Shown here: piece by piece, positions 48,421 to 58,884 of the stretch | How the letters are laid out: each line of letters opens with the position of its first letter | Numbering within the stretch: position 1 is the stretch's first letter | NCBI GenBank assembly: GCA_021324465.1 | Contig: JAJPJB010000092.1 | Coordinates: 1 to 64,000, forward strand | Direction of reading: 5' to 3' | DNA: 64,000 bases | Source of the DNA: Hyphomicrobiaceae bacterium | GTDB lineage: Bacteria; Pseudomonadota; Alphaproteobacteria; Rhizobiales; Xanthobacteraceae | Notes under the pieces: generated by a model | The model's input: the letters and a program-made list of their open reading frames with translations, nothing else | Told to the model about the DNA's origin: nothing | Databases searched by the model: none | Position numbers and translations under genes: made by a program

Positions 48421-50706
48421 ATGTCCAGCCTTGACCAGTTGAAGCAGACATTCTTCGACGAGTGCAGCGAAGCGCTTCAACAAATCGAGCTCGGTCTGCC
48501 GGATATCCGCGACGGCGCGGGCTCGGAGGACACGATCAATGCCGTATTTCGGTCGGTTCACTCGGTGAAGGGCGGTGCCGGCATTTTCGGCTTCGAGGAT
48601 CTCGTCAAGTTCGCGCATGTCTTCGAAACTGTGCTTGACGAGATGCGCAGCGGCAAATTGGCTTCGACGCAAGAAATTGTCGATACACTGCTGCAGGCAA
48701 ACGACGTGCTGACCGACCTCGTCTCGATGTCGCGATCGGGCGAACCGATTCCGCCCGATTTCGGTTCTGAATGCCGCGCTGCCCTTCAGCAAATCTTGCG
48801 CGCCAATTCGGACGGCGAAGAAATCGGTGACGACGATTCCCCGGCGCCCGCCGAATTCGAAGGACTCGACTTCATCCCGGTGCGCGTCGACAACTTCGAT
48901 GAAGCGCCGCCGGAAAACCTTGAGTCGGAATATAAGATCGTTTTCCGTCCTAAGCCCGATCTGCTGAAGAAGGCCAACGAGCCGCTCTATATTATTCGCG
49001 AACTGCGCAAGCTCGGAAAGCTTGATCTCACAGTCGAGACGGATCGGCTGCCGCCGCTTGAGGAGATTGAAGCAGATCGGCCTTATCTCGGTTGGACCGG
49101 TACGTTGCGGACCTCGGCAACGCGCCAAGAGATCGACGAAGTGTTTGAGTTTGTCGTGGGCGACTGCGAGCTTGAGATTACACCGGCCGAAGCGGCTTCG
49201 GCTTGCGGCAATTTCGGCTCTGTTGCGCCGTCCGATGAGACGACAGCCTTGCCGAGCATGGATGTTGCACCGAGCCTGGTGCCCGGGACGGAGCCGACGC
49301 CGACCGTCGTCGAAGCGACAGTGCCGCTCTCGGCCACGCCGGCAGATCGCGCTGCTCCGGCCGCACCGGTTGCCGCACCGAGCAGCATTGAGCCCGCCGA
49401 AGCAGTAGCGCCCAGAGGGCAGGCCGCCAAACCCGTTGTCGGCGCAACCACAACCCGCGTCGAGCTCGAGAAAATCGACCGTGTCGTCAACATGGTGGGC
49501 GAGCTCGTCATTGCGCAAGCTATGCTGGGTCAAGTCGTGCATGGGCTGCCGGAAGATGTCAGTGCCCGACTGGTCCAGGTCCTTGAGGAAGTCGTCCATC
49601 ACACCCGCGAGCTCAAAGACAGCGTGATGTCGATGCGCGCGCAGCAAGTAAATGCCGTATTCCAGCGCATGCCGCGGCTGGTGCGTGAACTCGCCATGAA
49701 GACCGGCAAGAAAGTGCGGCTGGAAATGACCGGCGAAAACACCGAAGTCGACCGTTCGATCATCGAGCGTCTCGGCGATCCGCTGACCCATATCATCCGC
49801 AATTCGATCGACCACGGCATCGAGGCGCCGCAGGATCGCCTGGCGGCGGGTAAAGCGGAGGAAGGAACCATTCGTCTGTCCGCCGAGCATCGCGGCGGCC
49901 GCATTGTCATCGAGATCAAGGATGACGGCGCGGGAATCAATTCCGAGCGCGTCCTGCAAAAGGCACGGGATCGCGGCTTGGTGAGCCCAGATGCCGCGCT
50001 CACCGAAGACGAGATAAACAACCTCATCTTTCTGCCGGGTTTTTCGACCGCCGAGAAGATTTCCGACATTTCCGGCCGTGGCGTTGGCATGGACGTCGTG
50101 CGGCGCAATATTCAAGATGTTGGTGGCCGCATCTCGCTCAAATCAGATCGCGGCCGCGGCATGACGATCCAACTGGCGCTGCCGCTGACGCTTGCGGTCA
50201 TGGACGGAATGGTCATTCGCGTCGGCACCGAGACTTATGTCATGCCGATGTCGGCCATCGTCGAATGCCTGCGCCCGCCGGCCTCCGACATTCATGCCTT
50301 GATCGGCACGCCGGGGATGCTGCGCTTGCGCGGCAATCTCGTGCCACTGGTCCAGCTTTGCGTGCTCCTTGATATCGACTCGTCGGCTTCGGCGTCTGAC
50401 GAGCGGGTCATCATCATCACCGATGCCGGCGAGGGTGCGCGCTTCGGCATCGTCGTCGACGAGCTCTGCGGCCATCAGCAGGTCGTCGTCAAAAGCATTG
50501 AGGAAAGTTACGGCTCGGTTCCCGGCATTGCCGGCGCCACGATTCTCGGCAACGGGCGGGTCGCCTTCATCCTTGATGTTGAGAAATTGTCCGATATTGC
50601 CAGCAGCCAAAATGTCCAAACAGGCGTCACCCGGTTCGTCAACGGAGAATCCAGAGCGGCGGTCGCCGTGAACCAGATGGACGCAATGCGATCTCTTCAC
50701 CAGTGA
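48421..50706 (+). CDS. cheA: chemotaxis histidine kinase CheA
   Basis: HPt SVHSVKGGAGIFGFEDLVKFAH; HATPase/CheW-like regions (GDPLTHIIRNSIDHGIE; ISGRGVGMDVVRRNI). Confidence 0.96.
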   Translation: MSSLDQLKQTFFDECSEALQQIELGLPDIRDGAGSEDTINAVFRSVHSVKGGAGIFGFEDLVKFAHVFETVLDEMRSGKLASTQEIVDTLLQANDVLTDLVSMSRSGEPIPPDFGSECRAALQQILRANSDGEEIGDDDSPAPAEFEGLDFIPVRVDNFDEAPPENLESEYKIVFRPKPDLLKKANEPLYIIRELRKLGKLDLTVETDRLPPLEEIEADRPYLGWTGTLRTSATRQEIDEVFEFVVGDCELEITPAEAASACGNFGSVAPSDETTALPSMDVAPSLVPGTEPTPTVVEATVPLSATPADRAAPAAPVAAPSSIEPAEAVAPRGQAAKPVVGATTTRVELEKIDRVVNMVGELVIAQAMLGQVVHGLPEDVSARLVQVLEEVVHHTRELKDSVMSMRAQQVNAVFQRMPRLVRELAMKTGKKVRLEMTGENTEVDRSIIERLGDPLTHIIRNSIDHGIEAPQDRLAAGKAEEGTIRLSAEHRGGRIVIEIKDDGAGINSERVLQKARDRGLVSPDAALTEDEINNLIFLPGFSTAEKISDISGRGVGMDVVRRNIQDVGGRISLKSDRGRGMTIQLALPLTLAVMDGMVIRVGTETYVMPMSAIVECLRPPASDIHALIGTPGMLRLRGNLVPLVQLCVLLDIDSSASASDERVIIITDAGEGARFGIVVDELCGHQQVVVKSIEESYGSVPGIAGATILGNGRVAFILDVEKLSDIASSQNVQTGVTRFVNGESRAAVAVNQMDAMRSLHQ

Positions 50707-50732
50707 AGAGTCGACTTTAGGAGCGATGAACA

Positions 50733-51122
50733 ATGCCAGTCGCAGCAGTTCTAAAAGTCCTCGTTGTTGACGATCAAAACAGCGTGCGACAAATGACCCG
50801 CATCACACTCGAACAGATCGGGATCCGGCATATTCATGAAGCCGAGAATGGCAAGGAGGCCATGGGTACGGCATCCCTGCAGCCGCTCGACTTGATTATC
50901 TCCGACTACAACATGCCGGAAATGGACGGGCTTGCGCTGTTGCGAGCCGTGCGCGGCCATCCCGCCGCGCGAAAGGTGCCGTTCATTCTGCTTACCGGTC
51001 GTGGCGATCGCGAACTCGTCGTCAAGGCGGCGCAGGCGGGCGCCAACAACTATCTGATCAAGCCATTCACGGCCGACATTCTGCGGCAGAAGATTGAACA
51101 GGTGATGGGAAAATTATCGTGA
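50733..51122 (+). CDS. cheY: CheY-type response regulator
   Basis: VLVVDDQNSVRQMTRITLEQIG...LIISDYNMPEMDG...LLTGRGDRELVVKAAQAGANNYLIKPF. Confidence 0.93.
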   Translation: MPVAAVLKVLVVDDQNSVRQMTRITLEQIGIRHIHEAENGKEAMGTASLQPLDLIISDYNMPEMDGLALLRAVRGHPAARKVPFILLTGRGDRELVVKAAQAGANNYLIKPFTADILRQKIEQVMGKLS

Positions 51123-51538
51123 CAAGCGTAATGAGAACAGAGATACCGGCAGGGCAGCTCGTCGACGAAATTTCCACATTCTTGGTCGCCGCCGCCGCAG
51201 TGCTGCGCGAAGCGATCATGCGTTACGAAAAGACCACCGCGCGTATCACCGAGCACGTGGCCAACCGGCCGAACGAAGCCAATCGCGATCTCATCGTGAC
51301 GCTCCAGGAATTCGATCGCCTGCATCAGGAATTTGCGGCGATCGCCGAGGTTCTGACATCGGCGGCGGCAAAACCCAGCGAATCCTGGCGGCGCGCTGAG
51401 GGCGGGGTGCATCCCGCCGAGGACGCGATCGCGAACATTTCGATCGCCGACCTTAAGGAGCGCATGATGCGCCGCCTCGGCATTTCAATGATTGACCTGA
51501 CGATGCTTGTGCCGACCGGCGAAGAAGTCGAGTTCTAG
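51119..51538 (+). CDS. hypothetical protein at the end of the che operon
   Basis: 4-bp-type overlap with cheY; coding-like composition. Confidence 0.65.
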   Translation: MTSVMRTEIPAGQLVDEISTFLVAAAAVLREAIMRYEKTTARITEHVANRPNEANRDLIVTLQEFDRLHQEFAAIAEVLTSAAAKPSESWRRAEGGVHPAEDAIANISIADLKERMMRRLGISMIDLTMLVPTGEEVEF

Positions 51539-51618
51539 CGGCTTTGTCGGGCGCACGGTCACTTGCCTGATTGTCGCCGCCGACTTTGCACCTTCTTCGG
51601 TACATCGCGAGTCGTGCA

Positions 51619-52203
51619 CTAAATCGTCACGTGCTTGACCACGCGTTGCAGGCCCTTGGTCAATTCCGGAACCTGTTCAGGCTTCATGTGGCGATAGGAT
51701 CCTTGGCGGGCCAGCATCAGCGCATCAATGTGGCATGCGATCGACTCCATGTTGCATTCGCTGTCCGCCTCGAAGGAATCCAAGAGCTCACAGAGCGAGC
51801 CGGCAATGAAGGCAAGCAGCTCATAGCCAAGGGGTGCCGCGGTGTCGCGTATTTCGCGGCAGCGGAACGCCGCCGTGTCGATCCAGCCCGGGCCGGCTTT
51901 GCCGGTTTCGGCAGACTTGATGAGCTCCCATAATCCCTCCAGCTCGCGTTCGAGCCACTCATCGTAGCCTGGCCTCGCTTCTTCGAGCGCGGCCTCGGCA
52001 CGTTCGATGGCGCGGTCGCGCGGAATTCCGCCGGCCCGCCGCGCCATTTGCTGAAAGCGCGTGTCCACCGGGAAAATCCGTGCATCCGCACTATCGTCTT
52101 GCGTTGCGCCGACTTTCGCGGCGGCCACCTTGCCGCCCGCGACCTTCGGATCGGCCATCGGCCGTTCTCGGCTCCCGGCGCTGCGATTTTTGGCTCTGAC
52201 CAT
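51619..52203 (-). CDS. hypothetical protein coupled to the adjacent response regulator
   Basis: Overlaps end of 52203..52805 gene; acidic helical protein with no recognised domain. Confidence 0.65.
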   Translation of the reverse strand: MVRAKNRSAGSRERPMADPKVAGGKVAAAKVGATQDDSADARIFPVDTRFQQMARRAGGIPRDRAIERAEAALEEARPGYDEWLERELEGLWELIKSAETGKAGPGWIDTAAFRCREIRDTAAPLGYELLAFIAGSLCELLDSFEADSECNMESIACHIDALMLARQGSYRHMKPEQVPELTKGLQRVVKHVTI

Positions 52204-52805
52204 CAGTCTTGTCCGGTCCGCACCGCGCTGAACAAGCTGTCGATGTCGTCTTGCGCGAGCGCGGGTCCGCTTTCGGCGCCGACATCAAGCTCTTTGTCGC
52301 TTTTGCGCCGGCCTACGCCGCCCGGATAGCCTTCGATCTTGAAACGTCGATCCGGACCGAAATAAGTGGCGGTATCGACAAATTTTCGCGGATTGAATGC
52401 GATCCAGCTCAGCCGATCGTAGAGGCTCGCCGGCGAAATCGGCTTGGCGATCACCATATTGGCGCCGGCATCGCGGGCGCGCTTGATCGTCGCTTCGCGG
52501 GCGTCGCTCGACATGATGAGGATCGGCATGGTCCGGTGTTCGTTGTCGGTCTTGCTGCGAATAGCACGCGTCAGGGACAAGCCGCCATGCGGCGGCAGAT
52601 GCATGTCGCAGATCATGATGTCGATCTTCTGTCCGGTCAGGGTCTGCAAGACGCCATTGGAGTTGCGGACCTCCAGGATTTTGTTTGCTCCAAACCCCCG
52701 CAACATGCCGTGGATCAGCATGGAAATGTATGAACTCGGGTCGGCGATGAGGATCACCAAATCCCGGAGATTCATATTGGGAGGTGTCGCTATCACGCGG
52801 CTCAC
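52203..52805 (-). CDS. CheY-like receiver-domain response regulator with C-terminal extension
   Basis: VILIADPSSYISMLIHGMLRGFG...IMICDMHLPPHGG...PILIMSSDAREATIKRARDAGANMVIAKPIS. Confidence 0.88.
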   Translation of the reverse strand: MSRVIATPPNMNLRDLVILIADPSSYISMLIHGMLRGFGANKILEVRNSNGVLQTLTGQKIDIMICDMHLPPHGGLSLTRAIRSKTDNEHRTMPILIMSSDAREATIKRARDAGANMVIAKPISPASLYDRLSWIAFNPRKFVDTATYFGPDRRFKIEGYPGGVGRRKSDKELDVGAESGPALAQDDIDSLFSAVRTGQD

Positions 52806-53860
52806 GCGGCCCCATCCCGACGGTTCTTGGATCGCAGTATCAAATTCGGGCAGCTGCCGACCGTGCGAGACCGGATATGCATCAGCCTGCTCGGACAGGC
52901 GAAATGTGATCGATCGCGCATCGCCGCCGCTGCTTGCACAAGCTCTCCTTCCCCCCGACCGTGCCGCAGGCAGAACTCCTGGCCCGCCAGTAACTCCGCA
53001 TCGGCAGCCGTCGAGTTGTCCGGCTCACTCCATCCGATTCGCAATTTTGATCCGATGGGATTCTATCCATGAAATAACAGTAATGTCGAATATTAAAGCG
53101 CGGCGTTCACATGTCGAACGGTCGCGCTGATTCGGCCCATCGGCAAAGACGGCAATGAAAAATGGACAGGCTGATCATTGCGGTCGCCTGCGATTCCAGG
53201 ACGTCCTTTCGAAGTCGAATGCTTCCTTACCGGCGCATTGCCGGCGCATTCTGGAATCTCGATCAATCCGCAGGGGGCTGCCTCAAGAGAGAGGCCTATG
53301 CGGCGCTGTTTCTGGTTTGGCCTGGCGCCGGCACTCGGACCCTGCCGACCGAAAAGGCGCTGATCTGGCGGTCGATCACCTCCCGACGGAGTGGATCCAG
53401 AATGCGGGCGTAATGGACTCGCGGGAACACCCGGTTCAGGCTGAGGGCATGATGAATGTGGCGCAGGGGCTCGGCCGCGGCCTCGTCACGCAGAGAGAAG
53501 TTCGGCAAATTCTTGGGCTCGCCGAACAACAAGTGCCGGCGCTCTGTCCCAAGCCCGGGGTGCCCGACTGTCTTTACCGCATCGCACAAAGACAGAGTGT
53601 GCGCAAATGCTTGGAAAACAGCCCGCCTATTCCTTGGGCAATTGCATCGAACATGACAACTGTTATGGTTATGTTGGGGGCAGCGAGCGTTGCCGAGTTT
53701 TGCCATGCCGGCACACTCGTGCCAAAAGGGAAGTCCGCGCGCCGCAACGATCGCTCGGCAGGCAAAACGGCCAACGGTATTCGGCGTCGCCACAGATTCT
53801 GTTCGGTAATCTCGCCGCAAAAGAGCGGGGACGCGTGGCGTCGAAACAAAGGGGAGGACA

Positions 53861-55486
53861 ATGTTCACGCAAATCACCGATCCACTCGGCAATATTGGGC
53901 TGACCTGCATCGTTGCGTTGATCCCGGTCGCCTTCCTTCTCATTTTGCTCGCGGTGTTCCGCGTCTCGGCTTGGCTGGCGGTCCTGCTCGGCTCGATTGT
54001 GACCTTCATTCTTGCGGCTTGGGTCTGGAAAATGCCGCTCGACACCGGCGCGCAAGCTTATGTCTACGGCTCGGCAACAGGCGTCTGGAACGTCGATTGG
54101 ATCACGTTCTGGGGACTGGTGCTGTTTAACACGCTCGGCTTTAGCGGCGTCTTTGAGAACTTCCGTCGCTGGCTGATCTCGCAGGGCACGCTCGACGTGC
54201 GCGTCCAGACCATGCTGTTCGCCTGGGCGTTCGGCGCGCTGCTCGAGGGCCTGGTCGGCTTTGGCTATCCCTGGGCGGTAGTGGCTCCGATCTTGATCTC
54301 GCTCGGTTTGGCCGATCTCGACGCAATCCGTGTCGCGGCGATCGCCAATAACGCTCCGGTATCCTATGGCGCGCTCGGCGCGCCTATTATTGCGCTGGCT
54401 GCCGTGACCGGTTATCCGCTGCTGGCGCTGTCCGGCTCAGTTGGCACGGTCGTTGCGGTTCTCGCGCTGTTGCCGCCATGGGTGCTGATCTATCTCGTCT
54501 CCGGCAAAGCGGGGTTCAAGGACGGTTGGCCACTCGCCATTGTTGGCTCATTGGGCTACATCTTGGGTCAATGGCCGACTTCGGTTTATTTCGGCCCCTA
54601 TCTGCCCGACGTGATCGGTTCAATTGTTTGCTTCGTGGCCTTGTTGATCCTGCTCAAGGTCTGGAGGCCGTCACGCATCCTCGGCTACGGTGGTACGCCG
54701 GTCGATGCCGCGAAGATGGCCGAACAGTCGCGCGAGCATGGGCTCACCACCAATGAGCTTTTGCTGGCGTGGATGCCGTTCGCGGTACTGGTCATTGTCG
54801 TCGGACTATGGACCGGCCCGTGGTCGAGCCTGCCGGCGATCGGCTGGTATTTCGTCCAGGTTCAAGCGCTCGCACCGGAAACCAAGGCTACGATTTCCGC
54901 GGCGTTCAAATTCGCGCCGTGGGTCGGCGGCAGCGCGATCCTGGCCTCCTGGCTGATTGTTGCCGCGCTGCTTGCGCTGGCCGGCAAGCTTAAGGCGAGC
55001 GATATTGGCAATATCTTCGCCAAAACGTTCCAGCAGATGTGGGGAGCGCTGTTGGTCGGCGTGTTCATCTTCGGGCTTGCCTATGTGTTCAATTATTCCG
55101 GCATGGCCGCTTCGCTCGCCAAGGGCTTCTCCTATCTCGGGCCTTGGTTTGTTGTCGTGGCGCCAATTCTCGGCTTTATCGGCGTAGCTTTGTCGGGCTC
55201 GAACACCTCGACCAATGCCATGTTCGGTAAATTCCAGGCGCTTGTCGGGGTCCAACTCGGCATGCCGACGCTGCTGCTCCCGACCCTAAACTCGGTCGGC
55301 GCCGAGATCGGCAAGCCAGTGGCGCCGCAGACGGCAAGTGTGGGCGTCTCGACCAGCAAGTTTGTCCGGAACGAAGGCGAGGTCATCCGCCATAATTTCG
55401 GTTGGACGCTTGCCCTGCTTGTCTATCTGATCGTCATCGGCGTTGGCTTCTACCTTGTCAACCCAGGCATATTGAGCTTGCACTAG
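53861..55486 (+). CDS. lctP: L-lactate permease family transporter
   Basis: LLEGLVGFGYPWAVVAPILISLGL; GALGAPIIALAAVTG; VALSGSNTSTNAMFGKFQ. Confidence 0.92.
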   Translation: MFTQITDPLGNIGLTCIVALIPVAFLLILLAVFRVSAWLAVLLGSIVTFILAAWVWKMPLDTGAQAYVYGSATGVWNVDWITFWGLVLFNTLGFSGVFENFRRWLISQGTLDVRVQTMLFAWAFGALLEGLVGFGYPWAVVAPILISLGLADLDAIRVAAIANNAPVSYGALGAPIIALAAVTGYPLLALSGSVGTVVAVLALLPPWVLIYLVSGKAGFKDGWPLAIVGSLGYILGQWPTSVYFGPYLPDVIGSIVCFVALLILLKVWRPSRILGYGGTPVDAAKMAEQSREHGLTTNELLLAWMPFAVLVIVVGLWTGPWSSLPAIGWYFVQVQALAPETKATISAAFKFAPWVGGSAILASWLIVAALLALAGKLKASDIGNIFAKTFQQMWGALLVGVFIFGLAYVFNYSGMAASLAKGFSYLGPWFVVVAPILGFIGVALSGSNTSTNAMFGKFQALVGVQLGMPTLLLPTLNSVGAEIGKPVAPQTASVGVSTSKFVRNEGEVIRHNFGWTLALLVYLIVIGVGFYLVNPGILSLH

Positions 55487-55610
55487 CGACACCGCGCGCG
55501 GGTCGTTCGCTTCGGCGACCCGCGCGTTCTCTTGGGCCGAAACGCGGCCAACGCGCAACCCGACGGACCGTAGCCTCGATTTGGTCTCCGTGACCTGCCG
55601 ACGCCCGCCT

Positions 55611-55714
55611 GGAGCGCTTTCCGATTCGATGGAATCGGAAAACGCTCCAGAGGTTTTTGTTCTGGCGCGTTTTCTTACGGAAATCCGGTACCCGCTTTTC
55701 CGGAAAATGCTCTA
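55611..55714. repeat. dispersed ~104-bp double-hairpin intergenic repeat, copy B
   Basis: GGAGCGCTTTCCGATTC-GATG-GAATCGGAAAACGCTCC stem followed by a second hairpin ending GCTCTA; homologous to 36940-37043. Confidence 0.88.
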
Positions 55715-57058
55715 GTCACCGGCCTGCACCATCACGCCGCGCAGCTCTTCCATAAGCCGGAGCAGCGCCTCACGCGAGCACGGCGCCGTCAGCGCTGAGT
55801 GCCAAATCCGATCGGTTGCTTGGCCGCAAACGGGTGCAACGAAATGCACGAATTTCCGGCGGATATCGGCAGCCGAAAGCGGGCGGGCGGGGTCGCCGGG
55901 CACATTTTGAACCTCTCGCGAATGCTCGCCCGACCGCGTCGTCACAACGATGCGCGCCGGCCAGACGGCCGGGTAATGACGAAGCAGTTTTTCGTCGCCC
56001 GCGACTTTGATTTTCATCATGAATGATTCAAGCAGCGGCAGAGGAGTCGGCGCCGCCGGATCGAGAGTGGCCATCTGCGCGGGCTGCAACGCCGCCAGAG
56101 CAAGCTGATAGGGCAGGCTGGTCAGAAATGATGCGCGGTCGCCCAGTTTAACGCCATGATCAATCATTTTCAGATGCGGCGGCGGCACATGGGCCGTCAC
56201 ATCCCAAATATCATCCGCCGTGATGCCGGTGGCCAGAACCTCGCGCAAAGCCTGCGTGGCAGCCATGGTCTGCCGCGCCGCGCACCATGGCTTCAAAGAC
56301 ACTCCCTCAAATACAGGCAGATTCGGTTCGGCCAGTGCCGCAACGTCTGGTTCGATGCCATAGACCTCGGCGAACAAATGCGACCGCAGGATTTCGACGT
56401 CGGCGGTGAAGCCTGCTTGCGCGGCGCGCGCCGCTGTCAGGCCATTGCGCGCAGCATTGCCGACCGAGAACCAGCGCGCGGTCGTCGCGGCATGATGTTG
56501 GCCAACCGAAGGCGAGGCGAAGCTCAGCGACAGCGCCAGTGCGTGGGCCGTCTGCTTCAGATCAAGCCGCAGCAGTCGCGCTGCGACCGCAGCTGTCGCA
56601 AAGCCCGCGCCAAAATAGGTCGGCCAGATGCCGCGATAGAGTACATCCGGGCCCTTGATTGCGAGGCCAAGCCGGATCACCGCTTCATAGCCCGCCAGCA
56701 TTGCCGCGATGACATCGCCGATCTCGGCCTGCGGCAGTGCTGCCGCCAACGTCAATGCCGCCGGAACTGCAATCGCACCGGGCGTGGTCATCGATTGCAA
56801 ATGGATATCGTCAATCTCGCTCAGCCGCACCAGCGCAACATGGGTTGCTATATCAATATCGAGGCTTGGCGCAGCGCTCCGGTCCGCTATCTGCGAATGT
56901 TTGCGGAAAGCGATCAGTGCCTTGCCTTCCGAGGTCTTACTTGCCGCAATCCAGGCGCCGATCGCGTCGGCGACATGATGTGCGAGCTTTTCGAGCACCG
57001 GCGCGTCCGCGCCAGTGCGCTGTTGCACAATTTCGGCAAGCGCGTCGATGCCGTTCAT
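55712..57058 (-). CDS. MmgE/PrpD family protein
   Basis: AMLAGYEAVIRLGLAI; HALALSLSFASPSVGQHHAATTARWFSVGNAARNGLTAARAAQAGFT. Confidence 0.9.
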   Translation of the reverse strand: MNGIDALAEIVQQRTGADAPVLEKLAHHVADAIGAWIAASKTSEGKALIAFRKHSQIADRSAAPSLDIDIATHVALVRLSEIDDIHLQSMTTPGAIAVPAALTLAAALPQAEIGDVIAAMLAGYEAVIRLGLAIKGPDVLYRGIWPTYFGAGFATAAVAARLLRLDLKQTAHALALSLSFASPSVGQHHAATTARWFSVGNAARNGLTAARAAQAGFTADVEILRSHLFAEVYGIEPDVAALAEPNLPVFEGVSLKPWCAARQTMAATQALREVLATGITADDIWDVTAHVPPPHLKMIDHGVKLGDRASFLTSLPYQLALAALQPAQMATLDPAAPTPLPLLESFMMKIKVAGDEKLLRHYPAVWPARIVVTTRSGEHSREVQNVPGDPARPLSAADIRRKFVHFVAPVCGQATDRIWHSALTAPCSREALLRLMEELRGVMVQAGD

Positions 57059-57076
57059 GGCTATGTCATATGCGTT

Positions 57077-58060
57077 TTAGAACTCGTCGGCGCCGCTGGC
57101 GTCGCCGAGATCGGTATCCTCGAACAGCTGATCGAGCGGCATCATCTTGCTGATCAGGCCTTGCTCATGACAATAGCGTTGCACCGTCTGCAGATTCTTG
57201 CGATTGGCGGGCTTTAGCCCATATGACCACGGATCTTTGCCCAGCGTGCCTTCCTGCTCTTCGACCGCAGTGCGCACGAAAGCAAGCGGAACCATACGCG
57301 GATCGGCGAGCCGCCGATAGGCGAGTTGCTTCGACTGTTCGAAAGCCTTGACCAGATTGGCGGCCACCCACGGATATCTTTCCACGATCTCGCACTTGAT
57401 TGTGGTGACATGCATGATCGGAAAAATACCAGTTCTCCGGAAATAGGCGAGCTCGACGTCTTTATGATTTGGGAACAGGCGGCCGATACGCTCGTCGCCT
57501 TCGACAAAGGGCCGCGGCAAAGTCGGAGAGATCATCGCGGGAATGTCGCCGTCGGCAAGCATATTGCTCAGCGGCTTATCAGTCCTTTTCATTTCGATGC
57601 GCAGGCCCGGCGGCGGCTCGAATGAAATGTCGTCGCTGCGATCGACCAGCCAAGTGATCGAGCGATGCTCGAGGCCGTAATGCTCTTCGAGAATGCCGCG
57701 AATCCAAACGCTGGCGGCCGGCTGAAAATTGGTGCCGCCGACCACTTTGCCATTGAGATCTTTCGGCGCTTTGATACCGGCCGCCGTGTTGACGAAGACA
57801 AAGCCGTGCCGGAAGCGCCGGTGTAGAAACACCGGAATGGCGCTGAGCGGCTCGCCCTGATCGCGGATCATGAAGTAAGCGCCGACATTTTCTTCACAAA
57901 CGTCGAATTCGCGCTTGCGCCCCATACGCCAATGACGCTCGCGCGGGCCCATCTCGGACGGGAAAATCAAGTCGAGGCCGTCGGCCTTAACAGCGCCCTC
58001 TTTGAGCGGGCGCACAATGTCGTAGTCGCCGCAGGCCACCGTCAACCTGAGTTTACTCAT
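57077..58060 (-). CDS. substrate-binding protein of the 4,5-dihydroxyphthalate decarboxylase-like family
   Basis: LRLTVACGDYDIVRPLKEGAVKADGLDLIFP; type-2 periplasmic fold-like, no obvious signal peptide. Confidence 0.8.
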   Translation of the reverse strand: MSKLRLTVACGDYDIVRPLKEGAVKADGLDLIFPSEMGPRERHWRMGRKREFDVCEENVGAYFMIRDQGEPLSAIPVFLHRRFRHGFVFVNTAAGIKAPKDLNGKVVGGTNFQPAASVWIRGILEEHYGLEHRSITWLVDRSDDISFEPPPGLRIEMKRTDKPLSNMLADGDIPAMISPTLPRPFVEGDERIGRLFPNHKDVELAYFRRTGIFPIMHVTTIKCEIVERYPWVAANLVKAFEQSKQLAYRRLADPRMVPLAFVRTAVEEQEGTLGKDPWSYGLKPANRKNLQTVQRYCHEQGLISKMMPLDQLFEDTDLGDASGADEF

Positions 58061-58071
58061 TGCTTTCCTTG

Positions 58072-58884
58072 CTATGCTCGCCAGCGCCCGTAATGCAGTT
58101 CGGCGCGGCGGACGATTTCGTTCAGCACGACGGCGATTACCGCGAGCATCGCGACCAGACCAATCAGCCTCGTCGGTTCGAGATTTTGGGTAAAAAGGCT
58201 GGTGAAAAAACCGATGCCTGCGGTCGAGACGTAAAGCTCGGCGAGCAGAACGCCGAGCAGCACGCCGGTCATGCCGAGCCGCAGCCCGGTGAAGAACGAG
58301 GGCACCGCATGCGGGAAGATCACATGGTACAGGATCTGGGCGCGGCTGGCGCCCATCGAGCGGGCGCTGGTGCGCAGGACGGGATTGATCTTCTGCACGC
58401 CGGCCGCCACGGAGATCATGATCGGGAACATCCCGTGACTGACGCCAAATGCAATTTTTGATGCGGCGCCGATGCCAAACAGCAGCACGAAGATCGGCAG
58501 GATCGTGACCTGCGGCAGGCCATAGAGCAAGAGAATGATCGGCATGAAACTGCGATGCGCGAAACGGCTCAGGCCGACGGCCAGACCAATGCCGGCGCCA
58601 ATGACGGCAGCCAGCGCAAAGCCGATGGCAATCTCATAAAGCGCAAGCCCCAGCGCTTTCGGTACGCCCGGCGTGGCGAACAGAGTGCCGAGCGACATCA
58701 ACACTACGGATGGAGGGCTGATGAAATCACTATCTAGTAGAAAGCGCGCCGCAAATTCCCAGATTAGCAAGAGAAGCGCGATGACGAGGCCGCGCATGGC
58801 GCCGGGATGCCGCAAGAACCAGCGCTTAAGCGGCGCTTCAGTACGCACGATCGCCGTTCGAGCATGGGGATGCGTCACTGCCAT
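58072..58884 (-). CDS. ABC transporter permease (SsuC/TauC-like)
   Basis: BPD permease loop (GVSHGMFPIMISVAAGVQKINPVLRTSARSMGASRAQILYHVIFPHAVPSFFTGLRLG). Confidence 0.93.
   Translation of the reverse strand: MAVTHPHARTAIVRTEAPLKRWFLRHPGAMRGLVIALLLLIWEFAARFLLDSDFISPPSVVLMSLGTLFATPGVPKALGLALYEIAIGFALAAVIGAGIGLAVGLSRFAHRSFMPIILLLYGLPQVTILPIFVLLFGIGAASKIAFGVSHGMFPIMISVAAGVQKINPVLRTSARSMGASRAQILYHVIFPHAVPSFFTGLRLGMTGVLLGVLLAELYVSTAGIGFFTSLFTQNLEPTRLIGLVAMLAVIAVVLNEIVRRAELHYGRWRA

Noticed and set aside
48379-50115. 578-aa minus-strand ORF opposite cheA
   Set aside because: Shadow ORF; the cheA frame is unambiguous.
53155-54129. 324-aa plus-strand ORF upstream of and overlapping lctP
   Set aside because: Composition and lack of motifs suggest non-coding; it runs into the lctP frame.
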